In this document: one piece after another, positions 9,019 to 17,893 of the stretch
Position numbering within the stretch: the stretch's first letter is position 1
Layout: every line of letters begins with the position of its first letter
Origin: Luminiphilus sp051201685
GTDB lineage: Bacteria > Pseudomonadota > Gammaproteobacteria > Pseudomonadales > Halieaceae
Direction: 5' to 3'
Length of the DNA stretch: 64,000 bases
Assembly (NCBI RefSeq): GCF_051201685.1
Contig: NZ_CP179213.1
Span: 124,001 to 188,000 of the forward strand
Translations under genes and position numbers: made by a program
Notes under the pieces: generated by a model
Told to the model about the DNA's origin: nothing
The model's input: the letters and a program-made list of their open reading frames with translations, nothing else
The model's database searches: none

Positions 9019-9210
9019 AAGTGGGCACTCACATTCCGACTGAAATATTATTTCCGGCTAGAGCGGCCTGAAAAACTCTGTGGATAGCTTTGATTTTTGG
9101 CAAGATTTTTCTGCCGGATCGGATCTGGAGCGCGGCAGATAGGGGGCGACACAAAGCCCCGAAAAACCGTTAAGGGCAGGATATAAAGGCAGGAGGCTGG
9201 GTGGGGATAA
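8994..9210 (-). promoter_or_regulatory. Cluster of three DnaA-box-like sites
   Basis: On the minus strand TTTTACACA (8994-9002) fits TTWTNCACA exactly, and CTATCCACA (9079-9087) and TTATCCCCA (9202-9210) each differ from TTATCCACA at one base. All three point the same way within about 215 bases of non-coding DNA. They could bind DnaA as a titration or regulatory site. No dnaA, dnaN or gidA gene is near, so an origin is not indicated. Confidence 0.35.
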
Positions 9211-9250
9211 ACGCTGCGGTGCCGTTTTCCCAATTCGAATAGGCGCCTAT

Positions 9251-10654
9251 TTATTCGGTGGTTGGTACAGCTGCCTTGTTTTGGTCTTCAGCAGGCGGGG
9301 GCACATTGCGTTTCACTAAGAGATTGACCCCGCGCAGAAGGGTAAGCGCCTCATAAAGCTGGTTATCGCTTTCCCTTAAATCCGCCAGTGACTCGCTTTC
9401 AGAGCCTGCGTCCTGAGGGTTGGCGTCTGCACTGCTGTCCAAACTCCCCTTGAGATCCGACTCCTTAATTTGCCGTCCCTCGATACTGGTAACGCGAGCC
9501 CGTTCAACCACAATATCAGGCACGATACCTTCAGCTTGAATGGAACGGCCAGTTGGCGTGAAGTAGCGCGCGGTGGTGAGTTTTACGGCACGGGTCTCTG
9601 AAACGGGTAATACCGTTTGGACCGATCCTTTGCCAAAACTGCGGGTGCCCATGATCACAGCGCGCCCCACGTCTTGCAGAGCACCCGCGACAATTTCAGA
9701 GGCGCTGGCAGAGCCGCCATTGATAAGTACAACAATGGGTGCGCCGGCCAGGCGGTCACCGGGTGTTGCCTCAAAACGCTCCCTCGAGCTGGGGTGGCGA
9801 CCCTCGGTGTAAACAACCAGACCACTGTCCATGAATAGATCTGAGACGGCCACACTGGCACCGAGTACTCCCCCGGGATTATTGCGTAAATCTATCACCA
9901 GCCCTTTGAGTTCACCCTCCAAAAACAGGTCATTTAAAGCGCTGCTGGCTTCCTCTCCTGTGGGTCGGCCAAATTGGGCAATACGCAAATAGCCGTAATG
10001 AGGTGCCAGCATTCGGGATCGAACGCTGGCCACTTTAATGGCATCTCGTACTACGGTGATCTCAAGGGGCTCCGTTTGGCCGCGACGACCAATCTCCAAA
10101 TCAATAGGCGTTCCAATAGGGCCTCGCATCAGCTGAACAGCCTCATCAATGGTCATTCCCTTGACCGACTCTCCATCGAGCTTGAGGATCACGTCCCCGG
10201 CTTGCAGGCCTGCTGCTACGGCTGGAGAGCCGTCAATAGGCGCTATGATTTCGATGTAACTGCCCCGGCGTCCAATTTCGATACCTAGCCCAGAAAATTC
10301 TCCTTCCGTGGTCGTTTGCAGATCGCTGTAGTCTTCCTTAGTGAGGTAAGCAGAATGGGGGTCCAGACCCTCAAGCATGCCTCTCACGGCATATTCAAAC
10401 AGTTTGCTATCGTCGATTTTTTCCACGTAACCAGCACGTATTTGATGAAAAACGTCAGCGAAGGTCTGTAGCTCAGCGAGCGGTAACGCACCTTTTGAGG
10501 CGTCAGAGCTGGGCTCTGTCGCTTTAGGTGAGGTGCTGGCTGCTTCGATGGCAGGGCTGACTGCTTCCGTAGGGAGTTCGGTGGGCTGCCCGTGGCCGGT
10601 AGTTGCAAAAACAGCCAAAAACATCGTGATCGTAACAAAGGGGAGAGACCGCAT
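9251..10654 (-). CDS. ctpA: Carboxy-terminal processing protease CtpA (S41 family)
   Basis: This is a periplasmic S41 serine protease of the CtpA type, which in related bacteria trims peptidoglycan-hydrolase and envelope proteins. Its 467 residues begin with a signal peptide (about residues 1-22, ending GHG). An N-terminal helical segment precedes a PDZ domain (about 125-200, GLGIEIGRRG to VQLMRGPIGTPI). The catalytic S41 core follows, with LVIDLRNNPGGVLGASV, the Ser nucleophile in INGGSASASEIVAGAL and the Lys in RSFGKGSVQTV. The C-terminal tail is acidic and low in complexity. It lies 69 bases downstream of envC, in the gpmI-envC-ctpA order familiar from Pseudomonas. Confidence 0.95.
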   Translation of the reverse strand: MRSLPFVTITMFLAVFATTGHGQPTELPTEAVSPAIEAASTSPKATEPSSDASKGALPLAELQTFADVFHQIRAGYVEKIDDSKLFEYAVRGMLEGLDPHSAYLTKEDYSDLQTTTEGEFSGLGIEIGRRGSYIEIIAPIDGSPAVAAGLQAGDVILKLDGESVKGMTIDEAVQLMRGPIGTPIDLEIGRRGQTEPLEITVVRDAIKVASVRSRMLAPHYGYLRIAQFGRPTGEEASSALNDLFLEGELKGLVIDLRNNPGGVLGASVAVSDLFMDSGLVVYTEGRHPSSRERFEATPGDRLAGAPIVVLINGGSASASEIVAGALQDVGRAVIMGTRSFGKGSVQTVLPVSETRAVKLTTARYFTPTGRSIQAEGIVPDIVVERARVTSIEGRQIKESDLKGSLDSSADANPQDAGSESESLADLRESDNQLYEALTLLRGVNLLVKRNVPPPAEDQNKAAVPTTE

Positions 10655-10723
10655 GAGGCGTCTGTGTCCTGAATAATGAGACGGTTATGGTACCCGATTG
10701 TGGTGTCTAACTGGAGCTACAGA

Positions 10724-11884
10724 TCAGCGCTTAACCCACCGACCCGGATCAACGGGCTTGCCTGCACTGCGTATTTCAAAATACAGAGCCGGTTCAAGAG
10801 CGCCGCCGCTGGCGCCTACTGTCGCAATAACGTCGCCAGGAGTTACCCAATCACCTACCTCACGGCGCAGACTCCGATTCTGCCCGTATAAACTGAAGTA
10901 ACCTTCACCGTGATCTAAGATAAGCAAAAGGCCTTGACCCCGCAGCCAGTCCGCATAAACCACTCTGCCGTGGTGCAACGCAAGGACATTACTCCCTTCG
11001 GGTGCGGGAATTAACCAACCGCGCCAAAGCATGTCCCCTGAATTTCGAGAAGCACCAAAGCGGTTGCTGGCCTTTCCCTGTGCAGGGAAGACCATTTGCC
11101 CTTTGGCTTCCTCAAAAGAAATGTATGCGGTGGGTGTGTTGAGGTCACTGAGTCGTTGCTCCAGCTCTAAGAGCAAATCGGTCAGTTGTGCTTGATCCTG
11201 CTGCAGCTGTGCCATGCGACTAGTGTCGTTTGATAAAGATGCCTCAATAGCAGATAGGGCTGAGCGACGCTCCTTCTGCAATCCCGCTGCAAGCAGGCGC
11301 TCCTCCTCTAAAGCGGCGCTTTGTTGGGCTAACTCGACTTGAGATATTCGTAGCGCGTCGGCATTGGTTTGAATACGTCGCAGCAGTGTCTGGTAGCGAG
11401 CTACCGCATCACTACGCTGCTGCAGAACCCGGTCAAAATAGGCAAGGTTGAGTGCCACCTCGTTAGGGCTTTGATCACCAAAAAGAATGCGTAGCCCGCC
11501 GCCCTCACGAAGCGCCCACAGCGTCCTAAAGTCTCGCGTCATGTTGGTTTGTTCTGTAACGACATCGTCTTGAAGTCGATCGCGTTCCATTTCGAGAGCT
11601 GCAAGACGAGGTAGCTCGCTGGCTATCTTCTGTTCGATATTGCGCAGTCGTTGCTCCAGCTTACCAATAGACTTTTCCGCATCGGCAAGACGGGTTTGTA
11701 AATCATCTTTTTTGGTTTGTTTTTCTGCGATCCCGTTTTGAATTTCACTAATCTGAATTTGCAGGGCTTGCAGCTGCGCCTGGGTCTCTTGCTCTTGAGT
11801 GATCTGCGCGTCGGCAGTGCCTATGAAGGCCAGCATGCTGACAATGGCCAAGGGTAATATCCAGCTCCTCGGTAACGGCGTCAT
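10724..11884 (-). CDS. envC: EnvC-like murein hydrolase activator
   Basis: EnvC-type proteins sit in the periplasm at the division site and switch on the amidases that split septal peptidoglycan. The 386 residues comprise a signal peptide (about 1-26), a long coiled coil (about 27-250, rich in Gln, Glu, Leu and Arg) and a C-terminal LytM (M23) domain (about 270-385). The metal ligands of active LytM enzymes are replaced: the first motif reads NRFGASRNSGDM, the second LILDHGEGYFSLYGQ and the last LYFEIR instead of HxH. It is therefore expected to activate rather than cut, as E. coli EnvC does. It follows gpmI by three bases. Confidence 0.93.
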   Translation of the reverse strand: MTPLPRSWILPLAIVSMLAFIGTADAQITQEQETQAQLQALQIQISEIQNGIAEKQTKKDDLQTRLADAEKSIGKLEQRLRNIEQKIASELPRLAALEMERDRLQDDVVTEQTNMTRDFRTLWALREGGGLRILFGDQSPNEVALNLAYFDRVLQQRSDAVARYQTLLRRIQTNADALRISQVELAQQSAALEEERLLAAGLQKERRSALSAIEASLSNDTSRMAQLQQDQAQLTDLLLELEQRLSDLNTPTAYISFEEAKGQMVFPAQGKASNRFGASRNSGDMLWRGWLIPAPEGSNVLALHHGRVVYADWLRGQGLLLILDHGEGYFSLYGQNRSLRREVGDWVTPGDVIATVGASGGALEPALYFEIRSAGKPVDPGRWVKR

Positions 11885-11887
11885 AAA

Positions 11888-13429
11888 TTAACGTTCAGAC
11901 ACAATCAGTGAGGTGCCGGTCATAGCGTTCGGCTGTTCAATACCCATCAAAGCGAGCAAGGTGGGCGCAACATCGGCGAGAATGCCGCCCTCCTGACGCA
12001 GCGTTGCGCGGTGACTCCCAAGGTAGACAAGTGGCACATGCTCCGTGGTGTGTTGCGTGTGATTTTGACCACTGACGTAGTCACGCATCTGTTCACAGTT
12101 GCCATGATCTGCGGTTACGAGGGCCTGTCCTTTTGCGGCAAGTACGGCTTTCTCGATTCTATGAAGGCAAGCATCAAGAGTTTCCACGGCAGCAACTGCA
12201 GCATCAAAGACACCCGTGTGCCCCACCATGTCGCCATTGGCGAAATTAACAATGATGCAATCAAAGCTTTTACTTTCGATGGCGCTCACAATTTCATCGG
12301 TGACTGCTACAGCACTCATTTCAGGTTGTAAATCGTAGGTAGGAACATCTGGCGAAGGTATAAGTATTCGTTTTTCGCCGTCAAAAAGTGCTTCACGTCC
12401 GCCGCTAAAGAAGAACGTAACGTGGGCATATTTTTCGGTCTCAGCGATGCGCAGTTGAGACAAACCTTTGTCGGACAAGACCTCACCAAAGCTATCGTCA
12501 ACAACATCGGGGGGAAAGGCGACGGGGCAGCTAAATTGGCTGCTGTATTCGGTGGTACAAATAAGGTCTATAGCGGGCGCAGACGGCCGTGGGAAACCGC
12601 TGAAGTCTTTTTGGGATAGAGCCTCAGTCAATTGGCGAGCTCGATCGGCGCGAAAGTTCATGAATAGCACTACATCACCATCGGCGATCACCGCGGGCTC
12701 GCCAATGCGCGTCGGGGCCACAAACTCATCGGTTTCCCCGCGCTCATAGGCGGCGTCTAACCCCGCTGCGGATGAGGTTGCTGAATGTTCGGCTTCGCCC
12801 AAACATAACAACCGATAGCTTTTTTCTAAGCGATCCCAGCGTTGGTCACGATCCATCGCCCAATAGCGCCCGGTGATAGTGGCCAATCGGCCAACACCGA
12901 GTTGCTCAAAAACCTCTTCAGCGGCGCGAAGCGCAGATGCCGCACTGCGAGGTGGCGTATCTCGACCATCGAGAAACCCGTGCAAATAAATTTCGGTAGC
13001 CCCTTTAGCGGCCGCCAGACGCACCATCTCAAAAATATGACGCTCATGACTGTGTACGCCGCCCGCAGACAGCAGCCCCATAATATGTACAGCCGTACCT
13101 TGGCTGACCGCCGATTCAATACCGCGACAGTAAACTGGATTCGTGTGAAAGGTGCCGTCGGCTATGGCGTTGTCTATTTTCGAGATCGACTGGTAGACCA
13201 CGCGTCCAGACCCTAGGCTCATGTGTCCCACTTCGCTATTACCCATTTGACCCTCGGGTAAGCCCACATCTTGTCCCGACCCAGAGATCAACGTTTTGGG
13301 CGCTGTCTGCCACAGTCGATCCCAAGTCGGAGTGCTAGCCGCTGCGATGGCATTATCTCTGGGGTCCTCACGGTGGCCAAATCCGTCCAGAATGATTAAA
13401 AGGGTGGGTCCTTGCTCGGCCTTGTTCAT
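11888..13429 (-). CDS. gpmI: 2,3-bisphosphoglycerate-independent phosphoglycerate mutase
   Basis: GpmI interconverts 3- and 2-phosphoglycerate in glycolysis and gluconeogenesis, using manganese and no bisphosphoglycerate. The 513 residues match the family. LLIILDGFGHR carries the first metal Asp (residue 15), and the phosphoryl-carrying Ser65 is in QMGNSEVGHMSLGSGR. Later metal motifs are DGRDTPP, NFRADRARQLT and VTADHGNCEQM. The C-terminus is complete (ALMGIEQPNAMTGTSLI). It heads gpmI-envC-ctpA and is divergent from the rhodanese-grxC-secB group, with about 150 bases between the starts. Confidence 0.97.
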   Translation of the reverse strand: MNKAEQGPTLLIILDGFGHREDPRDNAIAAASTPTWDRLWQTAPKTLISGSGQDVGLPEGQMGNSEVGHMSLGSGRVVYQSISKIDNAIADGTFHTNPVYCRGIESAVSQGTAVHIMGLLSAGGVHSHERHIFEMVRLAAAKGATEIYLHGFLDGRDTPPRSAASALRAAEEVFEQLGVGRLATITGRYWAMDRDQRWDRLEKSYRLLCLGEAEHSATSSAAGLDAAYERGETDEFVAPTRIGEPAVIADGDVVLFMNFRADRARQLTEALSQKDFSGFPRPSAPAIDLICTTEYSSQFSCPVAFPPDVVDDSFGEVLSDKGLSQLRIAETEKYAHVTFFFSGGREALFDGEKRILIPSPDVPTYDLQPEMSAVAVTDEIVSAIESKSFDCIIVNFANGDMVGHTGVFDAAVAAVETLDACLHRIEKAVLAAKGQALVTADHGNCEQMRDYVSGQNHTQHTTEHVPLVYLGSHRATLRQEGGILADVAPTLLALMGIEQPNAMTGTSLIVSER

Positions 13430-13583
13430 AATCCTGAGGGTCCTCTATCTTGAGCTAAAACGCCATTGTAACCTTGCCACCGCCACTACGCCCATAAACC
13501 CCGCTGGAGCGCTACGATGCAAACCGTTATACTCCCGCGCCAGCGCCGCATACAGCGGGTGCCCGTCACCTCTCGAGACAACC

Positions 13584-14006
13584 GTGCAATTAGACCTTTT
13601 ACTAGAATTTTTCGCCCAACAGTGGCTCCTACTACTCGGGCTGGCGGCGACGCTAACGATGCTTTTTCTGCACGAATCCCGGAAAGCCGGGCCCGCAGTG
13701 TCGCCTCAGCAGGCGATTAATTTAGTCAACGGAGAGGGCGGTATTTTTCTCGATATCCGCGACGGTGCAGAGTACAAAAAGGCGCACATTGCCGATGCTC
13801 AGCATATTCCCCTAGCGCAATTGGGAACTCGGAAAGCCGAGCTTTCAGGGTGTGAAGACAAACCCGTCATCGTAGTTTGTAAGCTGGGCCAGTCATCGGG
13901 CACTGCGACACGCCAGCTGCGAGATGCGGGTTTTGCCAGAGCGCAAAAAATGTCAGGCGGCATGATGGAGTGGAATGCCATGAAACTACCAGTGGTGAGC
14001 TCCTGA
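13584..14006 (+). CDS. yibN: Membrane-anchored rhodanese-like protein (YibN type)
   Basis: This is a single-domain rhodanese (sulfurtransferase fold) tethered to the membrane. Starting at the GTG at 13584 gives 140 residues. A transmembrane helix lies at about residues 11-29. The rhodanese domain follows (about 45-138), with the active-site Cys in VIVVCKLGQSSGTATRQL and the substrate-recognition segment FLDIRDGAEYKKAHIADA. The frame is open further upstream but that part has no family similarity. It overlaps grxC by one base (TGATG). The gene order with grxC and secB is that of E. coli yibN. Substrate unknown. Confidence 0.9.
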   Translation: MQLDLLLEFFAQQWLLLLGLAATLTMLFLHESRKAGPAVSPQQAINLVNGEGGIFLDIRDGAEYKKAHIADAQHIPLAQLGTRKAELSGCEDKPVIVVCKLGQSSGTATRQLRDAGFARAQKMSGGMMEWNAMKLPVVSS

Positions 14007-14266
14007 TGCCTGAAATTGTTATGTATACAACACGTTGGTGCCCTTTTTGCGTCGGTGCTAAAGCACTGCTTAACAAGAAAGGAGCAGAGTTCTCTGAAAT
14101 ACCGGTTGATGGGAACCCGGCGCTGCGCGCCACCATGGCAGAGCGTGCCGGTGCAACTAGTGTCCCTCAAATTTGGATCGGTGATGTCCACGTTGGTGGC
14201 TGCGACGAGCTTTTCGGTCTCGAGCAGCAAGGGCGTCTCGATAGTATGCTGTCGGGACAGGCCTGA
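14006..14266 (+). CDS. grxC: Glutaredoxin 3
   Basis: GrxC is a small cytosolic glutathione-dependent disulfide reductase. The ATG at 14006 shares a base with the rhodanese stop and gives 86 residues, the normal size. The redox centre is CPFC at residues 12-15 (E. coli has CPYC). The cis-proline TSVPQIWIG and the glutathione-binding GGCDEL are in place. It sits between a rhodanese and secB, a conserved order in this class. Confidence 0.96.
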   Translation: MPEIVMYTTRWCPFCVGAKALLNKKGAEFSEIPVDGNPALRATMAERAGATSVPQIWIGDVHVGGCDELFGLEQQGRLDSMLSGQA

Positions 14267-14341
14267 CGGGTTAGACTTCACCATCTTTTTTTCAACAACA
14301 CCGTTAACTTTTAATAACACAGCTACTTAAGGAGTCGTTTC

Positions 14342-14839
14342 ATGGCTGAAGAACAAGCCGCGGCAGAGGGTCAGGCACCCCAGCAGCAATTTACATTGCA
14401 ACGGATTTACACAAAGGACATTTCCTTTGAATCACCGTCAACGCCACAGATATTTCGTCAAAACTGGCAGCCAAACGTCAACATTGATCTAAATACCAAA
14501 AGCTCCAGAGTTGACGAAGAAGGCAATCATGAGGTCGTTTTAACCTTAACGGTTACCGCTAAAATGGAAGACGACACGGCGTTTCTGGTCGAAGTTCAGC
14601 AAGCTGGCATATTCTTCGTTGTTGGCATTGAGGGCGAGGCACTGCGGCAGGTCTTGGCAACGGTTGGGCCCAATATTTTGTTCCCTTACGCACGGGAAAG
14701 TATTGACGCCTTGGTAGTGAAGGGTGGATTCCCTCCCTTGATGCTAGCTCCGGTCAACTTTGAAGCGTTGTACCGACAGGCTGTTGCCAGTCAGGCTCAG
14801 CAGGAAGCTGCGGCACAGGTCGAGTCAGACGCCGAGTAA
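14342..14839 (+). CDS. secB: Protein-export chaperone SecB
   Basis: SecB is the tetrameric cytosolic chaperone that keeps preproteins unfolded and delivers them to SecA. The 165 residues include the conserved FTLQRIYTKDISFESPSTP strand region, the hydrophobic peptide-binding groove, and the Pro-rich C-terminal part FPPLMLAPVNFEALY. A strong AAGGAG ribosome site precedes the ATG. It ends four bases before the converging ntrC gene. A GC-rich hairpin (14847-14867), inside the end of ntrC and lacking a T run, could still slow transcription from either side. Confidence 0.97.
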   Translation: MAEEQAAAEGQAPQQQFTLQRIYTKDISFESPSTPQIFRQNWQPNVNIDLNTKSSRVDEEGNHEVVLTLTVTAKMEDDTAFLVEVQQAGIFFVVGIEGEALRQVLATVGPNILFPYARESIDALVVKGGFPPLMLAPVNFEALYRQAVASQAQQEAAAQVESDAE

Positions 14840-14843
14840 ACGT

Positions 14844-16268
14844 TTAGGCGCCCCCTGCGGGGGTGCCGTCCTCTTCTAATTCTTTGATCTTGCGCGTCAG
14901 CGTATTGCGACCCCAGCCCAGCGTTTCTGCGGCCTCAGCGCGTTTGCCTCCGGTATGAGCTAAGGCGGCGGTTATCATTATGCGCTCGAACTCTGGCAGC
15001 GCCTTCCGCAGAACATTGGACTCGCCCGCAGCAAGCCTCTGCTGCGCCCAAGTCGCCAGCACGTCTTGCCATGTTGCGGCGTCGGGAGTTCGTGCGGTTT
15101 GAGCGGGCTCTAGTAATTCAGGTGGCAGGTCGCTTGGATGAATCTCACGGCCCGCGGCCATCACGGTTAACCAGCGGCAGGTATTTTCAAGTTGTCTCAC
15201 GTTGCCTGGCCAGGGTAATTGGCAAAGGTAGCGTGACGCTGAAGTGGACAATACTTTTCCTTCCACCCCGAGTTCTTGGGCAGCCTTACTCAGGAAGAAT
15301 TGCATCAGCTTTGGGATATCTTCTTGCCGATCTGCAAGGCGAGGAAGGTGAATCCTAATGACGTTAAGGCGGTGAAATAGATCTTCTCGAAACTGCCCGT
15401 TTGCGACGAGATTTTCTAGGTTTTGATGGGTGGCTGCGATAATTCTGACATCAGCTTGCACCGGGGTCGCGCCCCCCACTCGGAAAAACTCGCCATCGGC
15501 TAGAACACGCAGTAATCGTGTCTGAGTTTCTGCTGGCATGTCGCCGATTTCATCAAGAAAAAGCGTTCCGGAGTCAGCCTGCTCAAATCGACCCACGCGT
15601 CTGGCCGATGCTCCCGTGAAAGCGCCTTTTTCATGCCCGAATAGCTCTGATTCCATTAGCTCCCTTGGGATGGCCGCCATGTTGAGTGCAATAAAAGGCC
15701 CATCTTTACGGGGGCTGTGCCGGTGCAATGCCCGTGCCACCAGCTCTTTTCCGGTGCCAGATTCGCCATTAATAAGGACGGTGATTTGGCTGTGAGCGAG
15801 GCGGCCGATAGCTCGAAACACCTCTTGCATGGCTGGGGCATTACCAATGATTTCAGTGGGCTTATCGGGTAGTTCAGCAACAGGGGCTCTTCGTTCTTTG
15901 CGCATGGTCGGGGTGCGCATTACGGTCGCAACAATTTCATCGACATCGAAGGGCTTGGGTAGGTATTCAAAAGCACCTTCTTCATAAGAGGCTACGGCGC
16001 TGTCGAGGTCAGAGTGCGCCGTTGTAATGATGACCGGCAGCTCTGGGTATTCAGCGCGCAATTCGCCCAGCAACGCGAGGCCATCGATGCCCGGCATGCG
16101 AATATCACTGATCACAACATCAGGGGCTCCTGATGCAATGGCGTCTAGCAAGGCCTCTGCTGTTTCAAAGCTCTGACATAGAAGCCCCGCCTGAGTTAAA
16201 GCCTTTTCCATAACCCAGCGTATGGAGCGATCATCATCAACCACCCAAACTGTTCGGTCTTCAGACAC
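14844..16268 (-). CDS. ntrC: Nitrogen regulation response regulator NtrC
   Basis: NtrC is the sigma-54 enhancer-binding activator of nitrogen-limitation genes. The 474 residues hold a receiver domain (about 5-120, phospho-Asp in VVISDIRMPG). The AAA+ domain follows (about 140-365), with Walker A GESGTGKE and the sigma-54 contact loop GAFTGA. A C-terminal Fis-like helix-turn-helix (about 430-465, GGKRAEAAETLGWGRNTLTRKI) completes it. It follows ntrB by three bases. Its likely targets within the window are the paired sites upstream of glnA. Confidence 0.97.
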   Translation of the reverse strand: MSEDRTVWVVDDDRSIRWVMEKALTQAGLLCQSFETAEALLDAIASGAPDVVISDIRMPGIDGLALLGELRAEYPELPVIITTAHSDLDSAVASYEEGAFEYLPKPFDVDEIVATVMRTPTMRKERRAPVAELPDKPTEIIGNAPAMQEVFRAIGRLAHSQITVLINGESGTGKELVARALHRHSPRKDGPFIALNMAAIPRELMESELFGHEKGAFTGASARRVGRFEQADSGTLFLDEIGDMPAETQTRLLRVLADGEFFRVGGATPVQADVRIIAATHQNLENLVANGQFREDLFHRLNVIRIHLPRLADRQEDIPKLMQFFLSKAAQELGVEGKVLSTSASRYLCQLPWPGNVRQLENTCRWLTVMAAGREIHPSDLPPELLEPAQTARTPDAATWQDVLATWAQQRLAAGESNVLRKALPEFERIMITAALAHTGGKRAEAAETLGWGRNTLTRKIKELEEDGTPAGGA

Positions 16269-16271
16269 GTC

Positions 16272-17357
16272 TCAAGTCTCCATCGGTAATAAAACGGTAA
16301 AACAGGTATGGCCGGGTTCGCTCTCGCACTGGATAAGGCCACCATGTCTGTTGGCGATCATCTGGGCGATCGATAAACCCAGCCCATTGCCCTTGGTGCT
16401 AGATGTCACCATCGGTAGGAATAATTGGTGCAATTGGTCACTGGGGATGCCCGGACCTGCGTCGACAATGTCTAGGCAACACACCAACTTGTGGCGTTTA
16501 CCACCCAGGGTATATTGGCGCTTGGCACGACTTCGAAGCGTTATCGTGCCTTGACCCGACATGGCTTGGCTGGCGTTGCGCGTGATGTTTAATATGACTT
16601 GGGTCAGTTGGTCGGGGTCTGCCTTGAATTCAGGCAGCGATGGATCGTAGTCCCGTTCGATAACAACCTTGCCGCCAGATTCGGCTTCTGTAAGTTGCCT
16701 GACGCGCTCAAGAACTTCATGGATATTCATGAAGCGGGTTAACAGCCGCTCTCTTGGGCCGAGCATCCGGTCTACCAAGGTGCGTAAGCGATCCACCTCT
16801 TCCATAATGACGTCGGTGTATTCTGTGAGCTTCCCGTCACCTAACTCCCGCGCCAGCAGTTGAGCCGCTCCTCGAATGCCCCCCAGTGGGTTTTTTACTT
16901 CGTGGGCCAAACCTTTGATGACTTGGCGCATAGAGGCCTGTGCTTCTCTAAGTTGTGCGTCTTCACTGATGGCATTGAGCCGGTCTACGGGGTGGAGCTC
17001 TAACAGAAGGCTCGGGTTGCCACCGGCAGTTTGCAGGGGGCTGATAATGAGGTCTACGCAGTACTGAGCGCCGCTGTGAAGTAACAGCGGCATCTCACGT
17101 TTCACCGTGGGGAAATTTTCACTTTGTACTTGGGTAAGAAGGTTTTGCCAGTCCTGATTCAGGCTGACCAGGCGATCAAAATGTACGCCTCGCGTGCGTT
17201 CACTGGAGGCCTGTAGCAAGGTTTCACTGGCGGGATTCAAGCTAACGATGCGTAGTTCGGTATCGAGCATAATCACGGCTGTCGCCAGGGCTTCGAGTAT
17301 CTGATCCTGAGCGGCGACTTGAGGTGCACCCTGCTTGTACTGACTGATAGAGCTCAC
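16272..17357 (-). CDS. ntrB: Nitrogen regulation sensor kinase NtrB
   Basis: NtrB is the soluble histidine kinase/phosphatase that sets NtrC phosphorylation, governed by PII and so by the glutamine to 2-oxoglutarate balance. The 361 residues consist of an N-terminal PAS domain (about 15-130) and the H-box GLAHEVKNPLGGIRGAAQLL (about 150-170). The ATPase domain follows, with NITRNASQAM (N box), DAGPGIPSDQL and GNGLGLSIAQMI (G boxes). No membrane segment is present. Its start overlaps the DUF4124 gene by four bases, and ntrC follows directly. Confidence 0.96.
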   Translation of the reverse strand: MSSISQYKQGAPQVAAQDQILEALATAVIMLDTELRIVSLNPASETLLQASSERTRGVHFDRLVSLNQDWQNLLTQVQSENFPTVKREMPLLLHSGAQYCVDLIISPLQTAGGNPSLLLELHPVDRLNAISEDAQLREAQASMRQVIKGLAHEVKNPLGGIRGAAQLLARELGDGKLTEYTDVIMEEVDRLRTLVDRMLGPRERLLTRFMNIHEVLERVRQLTEAESGGKVVIERDYDPSLPEFKADPDQLTQVILNITRNASQAMSGQGTITLRSRAKRQYTLGGKRHKLVCCLDIVDAGPGIPSDQLHQLFLPMVTSSTKGNGLGLSIAQMIANRHGGLIQCESEPGHTCFTVLLPMET

Positions 17358-17893
17358 CTTATGGACGGCCTGAGTACATAAACAGTTACCGGAGCCGATA
17401 CATCCAACACTTCCCCTTCCGTGTTCTGACGCTTAATCGTGACTTGGTGCTCCCCTCGATAAACATTTCGAAGCTGCCAGCTATTACCCTTCTGCGGTTG
17501 ACCTATTGCTGCTCCATCGATTTCCAGGAGCGCGAACTCGTCAACCTCCAGAGGGGGAGAGAATTGGGCGGTCACGCCAAAATCTCCGGGACCCATAGGC
17601 ACGGTTGTGCCCTCGCTAGGACTTGTGATGATGGTGGAGTACGTTACCAGAGCCTCAGGGCCTCTGGGCTCCCTGATAGGTTTTGGAATGTTCGGGGGCG
17701 GTTCTGAGAGGTTGGTAGGATTGAGCTCAACTTCTTGGATTATGCCTGACTGGCTTTCTGCTGGAGGCCTGTCGCTGAACACAGATTTACCATTTTTGTC
17801 GGTGTATTTATAGATTTCTGCCTGAAGGGGCAGGGTGTTGAGCGCTGAAATCGCAATGGTTGCGACACCTAATCCTTTGGCAATTTTGATCAT
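17354..17893 (-). CDS. DUF4124 periplasmic protein in the glnA-ntrBC cluster
   Basis: This protein has an N-terminal DUF4124 domain of unknown function. The start is set at the ATG at 17893 because GGAG lies eight bases upstream and the protein then opens with a signal peptide (MIKIAKGLGVATIAISALN, cleavage near LQA). DUF4124 follows (EIYKYTDKNGKSVFSDRPP), then a Pro-rich linker and a C-terminal beta-rich, Ig-like segment from about residue 85. It is 179 residues. It overlaps ntrB, so it is probably co-expressed with ntrBC. Genes of this family occur near ntrBC in Pseudomonas, but no role in nitrogen control is shown. Confidence 0.85.
   Translation of the reverse strand: MIKIAKGLGVATIAISALNTLPLQAEIYKYTDKNGKSVFSDRPPAESQSGIIQEVELNPTNLSEPPPNIPKPIREPRGPEALVTYSTIITSPSEGTTVPMGPGDFGVTAQFSPPLEVDEFALLEIDGAAIGQPQKGNSWQLRNVYRGEHQVTIKRQNTEGEVLDVSAPVTVYVLRPSIR

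Larger units (their letters stand above)
8805..9250. other. 446-base intergenic region with DnaA-box-like sites and an inverted repeat
   Basis: This gap between ctpA and yibQ is the longest in the window. It holds an open frame of 66 codons (8843-9043, plus strand) with no ribosome site, no recognisable motif and a composition unlike its neighbours, so I do not call it a gene. It does contain three DnaA-box-like nonamers in one orientation, an 11-base inverted repeat and a short ACCCC...GGGGT hairpin followed by TTTATT near 8906-8928. It may also carry the yibQ promoter. What it does is not known. Confidence 0.6.

Noticed and set aside
8843..9043. 66-codon frame in the non-coding gap
   Set aside because: No ribosome site, no similarity that I recognise, and it spans the inverted repeat and DnaA-like site.
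8805..9250. Replication origin
   Set aside because: DnaA-like sites are present, but there is no dnaA, dnaN, gidA or parAB nearby and no clear AT-rich unwinding element.
13799..14320. 173-codon minus-strand frame
   Set aside because: It lies antisense to the rhodanese and grxC genes, both of which have clear family motifs.
14847..14867. GC-rich hairpin at the secB-ntrC junction as a terminator
   Set aside because: It lies inside the last codons of ntrC and lacks a T run on either side; not called as an intrinsic terminator.
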